In this document: piece by piece, positions 58,055-64,000 of the stretch
Numbering within the stretch: the stretch's first letter is position 1
How the letters are laid out: each line of letters begins with the position of its first letter
The notes under the pieces: model-generated
What the model was told of the DNA's origin: nothing
The model's input: only the letters and a program-made list of their open reading frames with translations
Database searches by the model: none
Program-made: the position numbers and the translations under genes
Assembly (NCBI GenBank): GCA_023412805.1
Contig: JAEZRM010000116.1
Coordinates: forward strand, 1-64,000
Length of the DNA: 64,000 bases
Reading direction: 5' to 3'
Source: Pseudomonadota bacterium
Lineage (GTDB): Bacteria > Pseudomonadota > Alphaproteobacteria > Rhizobiales > Hyphomicrobiaceae

Positions 58055-59221
58055 CTAATGGTCCCCAAGCCCCTTGGACCATGTCGAGGGTTTGCCTTCG
58101 AATGCCGACTTCGCGCGCTTGGCGAGCCAATAGCGCATGGGCGGCGGTACGAGCAGGAAATCCGGATCGGCGCCGAGCTTCTGCGCGGCATCCATGGCCC
58201 AGTTGGGATTGTACATGATCTCACGTGCGAGCGCGATGAGGTCGGCGCGGCCCTCGCGCAGGATCGCCTCGGCTTGATCGGCATGGACGATGTGACCGAC
58301 GGCCATTGTCTTGATATCGGCTTCTCTGCGGATCGCTTCCGCGTAAGGGACTTGATAGCCGTACTTCTTGGCGCGCTCGCCATCCTTGGGCGAGTGCGCG
58401 AGCGTGCCGCCGGACGAGCAGTCGATCACGTCGACGCCCTTCTCCTTGAGCATCCGCGAGAGGCGAATGCTCTCCCCCGGTCCGAAGCCCGCATCGTCCT
58501 CGCAAGAGAGGCGCATGAAGAGCGGCTTTTCCGCCGGCCAGAGCGAACGCACGTGCTCGGCAATCTCGAGCGCGAAGCGCATACGGTTCATCTCGTTACC
58601 GCCATACTCGTCGGTCCGTTGATTGACGAGCGGGGAGAGGAACTGGTGGACGAGATAGCCGTGCGCTGCGTGGATCTCCAGCACATCGAAGCCGGCCTTG
58701 TCGGCGCGAACAGCCGCGTCACCCCATTTGCCGACCATATCGCGTACTTCGTTGTGCGAGAGCGCGCGCGGCACGGGCGATTTGTCGGAGTGTGGTACAG
58801 CACTCGGCGCAACGAGCTCCCATCCCTCCCAATCATAGATCTCAGGTTCATCGCCCTTGAGCGGCTTGCCGCCTTCCCAGGGCCGCGAGAGGCGCGCCTT
58901 GCGGCCGGAGTGCCCGAGCTGGATGGCGGCTGTCGCGCCCTGCTGTTTGATGAAGGTCGCGCAGCGGGCAAAGCCCTCGATGAAACTGTCGTCCCAGAGG
59001 CCCGTGTCACCGACTGTGCCGCAACCGTTCCGCGCGACCTTGGTCGATTCCATCATGACCATGCCGGCGCCGCCTGCAGCATAGCGGCCGGCATTCATGA
59101 GATGCCAGTCCGTCACGTGGCCTTTCACGGCCGAATACTGATGCATGGGCGCGACGACGATGCGGTTCTTCAGCGTCACGCCGCGCAGGCTCAGTGGCGT
59201 GAAAAGCAATGGCATCGTCAT
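58055..59221 (-). CDS. Old yellow enzyme family flavin oxidoreductase (YqjM-like)
   Basis: 388 residues from the ATG at 59221 (AGGAG upstream), a TIM-barrel FMN enzyme. LFTPLSLRGVTLKNRIVVAP, TAAIQLGHSGRKARLSRPWE, and LEIHAAHGYLVHQFLSPLVN then QRTDEYGG are the family signatures, with His-x2-His for substrate anchoring; C-terminal ALAREIMYNPNW binds the phosphate. Members reduce activated C=C bonds using NADPH. Convergent with the subtilase and divergent from the luciferase-like gene; no operon. Confidence 0.92.
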   Translation of the reverse strand: MTMPLLFTPLSLRGVTLKNRIVVAPMHQYSAVKGHVTDWHLMNAGRYAAGGAGMVMMESTKVARNGCGTVGDTGLWDDSFIEGFARCATFIKQQGATAAIQLGHSGRKARLSRPWEGGKPLKGDEPEIYDWEGWELVAPSAVPHSDKSPVPRALSHNEVRDMVGKWGDAAVRADKAGFDVLEIHAAHGYLVHQFLSPLVNQRTDEYGGNEMNRMRFALEIAEHVRSLWPAEKPLFMRLSCEDDAGFGPGESIRLSRMLKEKGVDVIDCSSGGTLAHSPKDGERAKKYGYQVPYAEAIRREADIKTMAVGHIVHADQAEAILREGRADLIALAREIMYNPNWAMDAAQKLGADPDFLLVPPPMRYWLAKRAKSAFEGKPSTWSKGLGDH

Positions 59222-59370
59222 TCGATCGTTCTCCTGATGGCCGGCGCAGAGACATCTGCGCCGGAATGTCATGCCCCTATGCGTGACGGTGGAGAGGGAT
59301 GACCGTATTGGCAATCCGCGATAGCCTCGCGATCAGGAAGAAAACGTCAAGGCAAAAGAGAGGATCGGCG

Positions 59371-60480
59371 ATGGTGAGGCCGGTGCGCTATGCGGTGCAG
59401 ATCGGTGCGGTCGATGTGGAAGGCGCGAGCGATGCGACGCTGTATCGCGAAGCCGTCGGTGATGCGTGCCTCGCACAGAAACTCGACTACGATGCGGTAT
59501 GGCTCGTCGAGCACCACTTTTCCGACTACTATCCGACGCCCAATCCGCTGATGCTCCTATCGCATATCGCGGCGGCCTGCCCCGGTCTCGGTCTCGGCAC
59601 GGCGGTCATGGTTCTGCCCTGGTACGATCCGGTGCGCTTCGCCGAAGACGTGTCGATGCTGCGCACGCTCACTGATGGACCTCTGCACATTGGCATGGGG
59701 CGGGGCACGGCCAAGCTCGAATACGACGCCATGCGCGTGCCCATGAGCGAGGCACGCGAGCGCTTCCGCGAGTGCTGGGAGATCATGCAGCTCGCACTCG
59801 AAGGTAGGCCCTTTCGGTACACCGGTAAGCATCTCAAGCTCGATCGCGAGATCGTCGTGCGGCCCGTGCTGGGTGATAACAGGCCGAGTTTCTACGGCGC
59901 CATCGGCAGTCCTGAAAGTGCGGAGATCATGGCCGATCTCGGTCTGCCGCCGCTCTCGCTCGCGCAATTCCCGGACTATCTGCTGCTCAAGATACTCACG
60001 CGCTGGCGCAATCGGGCCGCGGCGCACGGCTTTGCGACGGATGTGACGCTGCCGATCAGCTGCAAATGCTTCATCGGCGATACCGAAGCCGAGGCACGCG
60101 ATGAGGCGCGGGAGCATCTCTCGCGCTACTACAAGCTGCAGGCCGAGCACTACACCGTCGACTCCACGCCTTGGGCGGACATCGAAGGCTATCAGCAGTT
60201 CGCCAAGATCTTCGGTGGCATGAAAGAGATGGCCGATCCCGCGAAGATCGATCCGATCCTCGATCGCAATCTCGTCGGTACTCCGGAGGCGGTTGCAGCG
60301 CAGATCACGCGCCTGCGCAGCATCGGCTTCGACTACTTCATTGTTTCGAATGCGACGGCTGGCGTCCCGCGCGAGGCGCGTCATCGCATGATGCGCCGGT
60401 TTGCCGAAGAGGTCGTGCCGATTGTCGCACGCACGCCTGTCCCCGATGCGCCCGACATTCCAGCGCGCGCGGCGGAGTAG
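59371..60480 (+). CDS. LLM-class flavin-dependent monooxygenase
   Basis: 369 residues; start at 59371 with GAGAGG eight bases before it (an earlier frame begins 24 codons upstream without a site). Bacterial luciferase-like barrel: DYDAVWLVEHHFSDYYPTPN then PLMLLSHIAA, RFAEDVSMLRTLTDGPLHIG, and the late LVGTPEAVAAQITRLRSIGF. Members use FMNH2 or F420 to oxidise diverse substrates. The function cannot be narrowed. It diverges from the old yellow enzyme gene across 149 bp. Confidence 0.88.
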   Translation: MVRPVRYAVQIGAVDVEGASDATLYREAVGDACLAQKLDYDAVWLVEHHFSDYYPTPNPLMLLSHIAAACPGLGLGTAVMVLPWYDPVRFAEDVSMLRTLTDGPLHIGMGRGTAKLEYDAMRVPMSEARERFRECWEIMQLALEGRPFRYTGKHLKLDREIVVRPVLGDNRPSFYGAIGSPESAEIMADLGLPPLSLAQFPDYLLLKILTRWRNRAAAHGFATDVTLPISCKCFIGDTEAEARDEAREHLSRYYKLQAEHYTVDSTPWADIEGYQQFAKIFGGMKEMADPAKIDPILDRNLVGTPEAVAAQITRLRSIGFDYFIVSNATAGVPREARHRMMRRFAEEVVPIVARTPVPDAPDIPARAAE

Positions 60481-60484
60481 CGTC

Positions 60485-61570
60485 CTACGATCGCGGATAG
60501 CCTCGCACACGGGCGAGCAGATCGCGCAGGGGATCGTCCGTCCAGGCCTTGAGCAGAAAATCGTGGTGCGTGGCATCGCTCGCGGCCGGCACGATGGCGA
60601 TGTGGCCGGGCTCAATGCGCTGGGGGACGCTGTCCGCTGGTTTGAGGCCGTGGGCTTCGATGAGCCCCTTGAGCTCACGATTGCGACCCTCGGTCGAGCC
60701 CGTGTAGGTACTCAGCAGGAAGGCATTGGGCGAACGCGCGATCCAATCGGCGAATACGCCCATCTCGCCGTAAGCCGCATCCATCAGCACGATGCCCCGG
60801 AGGCGCGATCCGAGATCGCCATTGCGGATTGCCCATGCCGCCGGCCCGACGCCGCCGCTGTAGGCGACGATCACGATCGGCAGGTTGGCGAAGCTCGACT
60901 CGGAGCGTGGATCCCCGTGCATGGCGGCGAGGCGGCCGGCAGTCTCGTTCACGAGATCACGCAGAGCGCCACGCTGCCAGAGCTTGCCGGCACTCGAGTC
61001 CGAGGCATTCACGGCGAACTGCGGGGCGGCGAGCACGGCATTGCTGCGCGACATGGAAACCTGCCATGGCACACGCTGGCGCATGAAGACATCGCGGCGG
61101 AGGTTGGCCCGGTGCCCGTGGAAGTACAACACGAGCAGGCCGGGGCGGCGGATGTCGAAGCCGCGCGGAATGTGGAGGAGTACGCGCGGGTCGCTGTAGC
61201 GCTCATCTTCCCAATAGAGGCGGCCGCCGGGTGTGCGATGGAAACGGCGGCCCGTGTCGTCGGCCTCGATGAAGGGGCGATCGGCGCCCGGCATCATGCC
61301 TTCGTAGGGGAACGGCGCAGCATTGAGGGCAGCGAGCCGTGTGACGGACTTCGGCAGCGGACCCTGGCGCGAGATGACCGGATGCGGGGTTGGTACCACG
61401 GATGCGACCCAGCCACTGGTCGCGACGCGGCGCGCGTGCTGTTGGGCGTCAGCAGGTGGTGCCAAAAGCGCGAGAAGGCCCGCAAGCACCACCGCGCGCA
61501 CGGCAAGATCCGCCAAGCGGCCTTGCCGCACGGCGCGAACTGCCAGTGCCGTTATCCGCGTCGCTCTCAT
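60485..61570 (-). CDS. Exported alpha/beta hydrolase-like protein
   Basis: 361 residues. An N-terminal hydrophobic segment (LAVRAVVLAGLLALLAPPAD, about 22-42) is a signal or anchor. The core has the strand LLVLYFHGHRANLRRDVFM with the oxyanion HGH, the nucleophile elbow VIVAYSGGVGPAAWA (Ser in SGG), a likely acid in IVLMDAAYGEMG, and the C-terminal His in ASDATHHDFLLKAW. This is an alpha/beta hydrolase pattern with a degenerate elbow (usually GxSxG). No family assigned. It ends 4 bp from the monooxygenase gene, convergently. The ribosome site is weak, so the exact start is uncertain. Confidence 0.7.
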   Translation of the reverse strand: MRATRITALAVRAVRQGRLADLAVRAVVLAGLLALLAPPADAQQHARRVATSGWVASVVPTPHPVISRQGPLPKSVTRLAALNAAPFPYEGMMPGADRPFIEADDTGRRFHRTPGGRLYWEDERYSDPRVLLHIPRGFDIRRPGLLVLYFHGHRANLRRDVFMRQRVPWQVSMSRSNAVLAAPQFAVNASDSSAGKLWQRGALRDLVNETAGRLAAMHGDPRSESSFANLPIVIVAYSGGVGPAAWAIRNGDLGSRLRGIVLMDAAYGEMGVFADWIARSPNAFLLSTYTGSTEGRNRELKGLIEAHGLKPADSVPQRIEPGHIAIVPAASDATHHDFLLKAWTDDPLRDLLARVRGYPRS

Positions 61571-61844
61571 GCGGCCAATCGAACGCCTCCGCTATGGGCC
61601 CGCAGTTGCCGAAGCCGTGGGGCCAATGCTCGCTCCGGTGCAAAGCTCGAAGCTGAATAGAATCTCACATTCTTGACCAGAACGTGGTTAGGAACGCGTC
61701 AACGTCGTCGCAAGTGTGGCCGGCGTGCAGTGCTGTTGCCCGAGAGGGACCAATGATCGCCGCCACCCACCCCACATGTGATTGTGAGTGCCCACACCCT
61801 AAGCTAGAGTGCAGCACGATCTGACAGCTCCGACGCGAGAGACA

Positions 61845-63191
61845 ATGGCCTCACCTGATAATTCCAAACCGGCCGCCACCACGGGCGAAGCCGGACCCGC
61901 CACTGTGACGCTTGCGACCGCCACCGCTCTGGCCGTCGCCGACATGATCGGGATCGGCGTCTTCACCAGCCTCGGATTTCAGGTTCGCGACTTACCGACA
62001 GGGTTCTCGGTGGTGACGCTCTGGACGGTCGGCGGCATCGTCGCGCTTTGCGGCGCGCTCTCTTATGCCGAGCTCGCGACGGCGCTCCCGCGCTCCGGCG
62101 GCGAATACAACTTTCTTTCGCGCATCTATCATCCGGCCCTTGGATTTCTCGCCGGATGGATCTCCGCAACGGTCGGGTTCGCGGCGCCCGTCGCGCTCGC
62201 CGCCATGGCCTTCGGCGAGTACTTCGCCGGCGTTTTCCCAGGCGCGCCGCAGGTGTGGCTTGCGCTTGCCTCGGTCTGGGGCGTTACCCTGATCCTGCTC
62301 AGCGGCGCCAAGCCTGGCGCTCTCTTCACGAATGTAGCGACGTTCCTCAAAGTAGCCCTGATCCTGGCGCTCATATTCTGCGGCCTCGCCTTCGGGACGC
62401 CGCAGCCGATCTCCTTCGCGCCCTCGTCGAGCGACCTCAGTTACATCATCAGTGCGCCGTTTGCGATCGGCCTGATGTACGTGATGTACTCATATTCGGG
62501 CTGGAACGCCGCGACCTATATCGCCGACGAGATCAAGGATCCCGAGCGGACGCTGCCGCCGGCCCTCGTCGCGGGCGTCATCATTGTGATGGTGCTCTAT
62601 GTCGCGCTCAATGCCGTGTTCCTTTACACGACGCCCATGGAGCGCCTCGCCGGGCAGATCAATGTCGGATTGATCGCGGGCGAGCATATCTTCGGCCCGG
62701 GCGGCGGGCGCATTGTCGGCGGCCTCATCTGCTTCGGCCTGATCTCGGCGATCACCGCCATGATGTGGATCGGCCCGCGCGTGACCATGGTCATGGGCGA
62801 AGACCTGCGTGCCCTGTCGTTTTTCGCCAAGAAGTCGTCTTCCGGCGTCCCGGCGCGCGCCCTCGTTCTTCAGCTCGCCGTTGCCACGTTCCTTCTGCTC
62901 ACCCAGAGCTTCGAGCGCGTGCTCGAGTTCGTCCAGTTCAGCCTGCTCTCCTGCTCGCTGCTCGCGGTTATCGGGGTGATCGTCCTCAGAATCAGGCAGC
63001 CGCACCTGCCACGTCCGTTCCGGGTCTGGGCCTATCCGTTAACCCCGTTGATCTTCGGAGTGGTGACGCTCTTCATCCTGGTCTATCTGGTGCGCGAAAA
63101 GCCGGTACAGTCTCTGGCCGGTATGGCGCTCATGGCAACAGGGCTCGTGGTCTACGCCCTATCGCCCAAGCGCGGGACGTCCTCAGGCTGA
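61845..63191 (+). CDS. APC-family amino acid permease
   Basis: 448 residues, about 12 membrane helices. The start at 61845 (MASPDNSKP) has GAGAGA upstream; a GTG 12 codons earlier is possible. LAVADMIGIGVFTSLGFQVR is helix 1 with the ligand-binding G-IGxG region, LSYAELATALPRSGGEYNFL the conserved loop after helix 2, and YSYSGWNAATYIADEIKDPE helix 6. Members carry amino acids or polyamines in exchange or with protons; the specificity is not evident. The next gene, exported, starts 16 bp later. Confidence 0.9.
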   Translation: MASPDNSKPAATTGEAGPATVTLATATALAVADMIGIGVFTSLGFQVRDLPTGFSVVTLWTVGGIVALCGALSYAELATALPRSGGEYNFLSRIYHPALGFLAGWISATVGFAAPVALAAMAFGEYFAGVFPGAPQVWLALASVWGVTLILLSGAKPGALFTNVATFLKVALILALIFCGLAFGTPQPISFAPSSSDLSYIISAPFAIGLMYVMYSYSGWNAATYIADEIKDPERTLPPALVAGVIIVMVLYVALNAVFLYTTPMERLAGQINVGLIAGEHIFGPGGGRIVGGLICFGLISAITAMMWIGPRVTMVMGEDLRALSFFAKKSSSGVPARALVLQLAVATFLLLTQSFERVLEFVQFSLLSCSLLAVIGVIVLRIRQPHLPRPFRVWAYPLTPLIFGVVTLFILVYLVREKPVQSLAGMALMATGLVVYALSPKRGTSSG

Positions 63192-63207
63192 ATGGAGCAC
63201 ATGTTTC

Positions 63208-64000
63208 ATGAGTACGCGGTTGACCGGACGTGTCCGGTGGACAGTGTTGATTGCTGCCGCATTCGTTCTGTTCGGCACTGTCGCAAGCACGATGCCGGCA
63301 CGCGCAGCCTCGCCGAACGATGTGGCGCGCTTCCTCGCCGGTCTGCCGCCTTCTGAGAACTCGCCGCTCGCGGGCCCCACGCGCGAGCGCACGTGGCAGA
63401 GACATGCCGCTTCGATGGACTCGGCCTGGGCCAACATCGAGACGCGCCAGCTTGCGAGGATCCGCGCCTGGAGCGCAAGCGAGCTCACGGCGCCGAGTGA
63501 CGTGCTCTACTATTTCTTCAGCGGCCCCGACTTTCTCTATGCCGATGCGTTCTTCCCATCGGCCACGACATACGTGATGGCGGCACTCGAGCCCTCGGGC
63601 TCACTGCCTGCCATCGGCCGGCATCGTAGCGAACGTCTTGGCCATGGCCTCGCGCAGTTGCGCTCTTCGCTCAATTCCGTGCTGAACTTCAGCTTCTTCC
63701 GCACGCGCGAGATGCGCACCACCCTGAGTGCGAACACCTTCAGCGGCACCCTGCCGATCCTCTATATCTTCCTTGCGCGCACTGGAAAGACGATCGACGA
63801 GGTCACCTTCCACGACATCAACGAGGATGGCACGCTGGTCGCCGCAGGCGAGGGGCTGCCGAAGGGCGCGGCGAATGTCGCGAAGGTTCTTTTCAGGGGC
63901 AGCGACGGCAAGCAGCGCACGATCTACTATGTGCAGACAGATCTCTCGAATGGCGGCTGGCGCCGGAGCGGGTTCAAGGCGTTCTGTGAGAAGCTCGAGC
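63208..64000 (+). CDS. Exported protein of unknown function, 3' end beyond the window
   Basis: 264 complete codons are present, open at the window edge. A signal peptide (MSTRLTGRVRWTVLIAAAFV to ARA, about 34 residues) is followed by a mature part with TWQRHAASMDSAWANIETRQ, SDVLYYFFSGPDFLYADAFF, GSLPAIGRHRSERLGHGLAQ, and SGTLPILYIFLARTGKTIDE. I do not recognise the family. The middle YYFFSGPDFLYADAFFP resembles a conserved core, and the spacing suggests one globular periplasmic domain. The ATG at 63208 has GGAG about ten bases upstream and lies 16 bp from the permease stop, so the two may be co-transcribed. Confidence 0.6.
   Translation, partial: MSTRLTGRVRWTVLIAAAFVLFGTVASTMPARAASPNDVARFLAGLPPSENSPLAGPTRERTWQRHAASMDSAWANIETRQLARIRAWSASELTAPSDVLYYFFSGPDFLYADAFFPSATTYVMAALEPSGSLPAIGRHRSERLGHGLAQLRSSLNSVLNFSFFRTREMRTTLSANTFSGTLPILYIFLARTGKTIDEVTFHDINEDGTLVAAGEGLPKGAANVAKVLFRGSDGKQRTIYYVQTDLSNGGWRRSGFKAFCEKLE

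Overview
The window looks like a chromosomal segment of an alphaproteobacterium, probably a member of the Hyphomicrobiales (Rhizobiales). It is GC-rich throughout. It has GGAAC-N16/17-CGTT promoters of the EcfG general-stress type, an HWE-family histidine kinase, two TAXI-type TRAP transporters, and cobalamin riboswitches in front of B12-independent enzymes. No tRNA, rRNA, CRISPR array, insertion sequence or phage gene was recognised. Genes are dense, with many 4-bp ATGA overlaps. Several short remnants of lost genes lie in the gaps.

Layout. 1-4.0 kb: a broken DUF1080 gene, a Tat-exported SMP-30/gluconolactonase-like protein, an exported methyltransferase and a YCII/DUF2200 pair. 4.5-10.3 kb: opgG-opgH (periplasmic glucans), a general-stress PPOX-fold protein, a 42-residue membrane protein and a YbdK-type carboxylate-amine ligase; three perfect EcfG-type promoters lie here. 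10.3-16.3 kb: a divergent acyl-CoA catabolic cluster (HMG-CoA lyase-like enzyme; acyl-CoA dehydrogenase, two class III CoA-transferases, MaoC hydratase, GntR regulator). 16.5-20.2 kb: a MASE1-PAS4-HWE sensor kinase with a single-domain response regulator. 20.2-27.8 kb: two B12-riboswitch transcripts on the minus strand, one with metE and one with nrdAB. The NrdB has the Phe and Glu signature of a class Ic (Mn/Fe) subunit. 27.9-30.7 kb: an exported Cys-rich/PRC-barrel protein, a YiaW/YiaV-like DUF3302 plus membrane-fusion pair, and a small exported protein.

30.9-43.0 kb (minus strand): an Ldh-family dehydrogenase, a three-subunit molybdenum hydroxylase and two complete TAXI-TRAP importers, with a urease-alpha fragment between the importers. 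43.3-47.7 kb: a short-Q-loop (CIO-type) bd oxidase and a CoA hydrolase/transferase with its own EcfG-type promoter. 47.7-49.2 kb: a deletion scar that joins the ends of nasT and a cobA-type methyltransferase, then a PfkB kinase. 49.2-54.4 kb: an EcfG-promoter-led operon otsB-GH15-otsA-glk for trehalose synthesis and turnover. 54.4-54.8 kb: a guanidine-II riboswitch and its SugE/Gdx exporter. 55.0-58.0 kb: an ECF sigma factor, its anti-sigma factor and an exported subtilase. 58-64 kb: an old-yellow-enzyme homologue, a luciferase-like monooxygenase, an exported alpha/beta hydrolase, an APC permease and the first 264 residues of an exported unknown protein.

Two regulatory themes link the genes. 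Stress adaptation (glucans, trehalose, PPOX protein, CoA hydrolase) appears tied to the EcfG regulon, and B12 availability appears to set methionine synthesis and deoxynucleotide supply. The most unusual items are the class Ic NrdB under B12 control, the sigma/anti-sigma/subtilase module in which the anti-sigma tail resembles the protease pro-domain, the nasT-cobA scar, and a 28-codon ORF with a strong ribosome binding site inside the metE leader.
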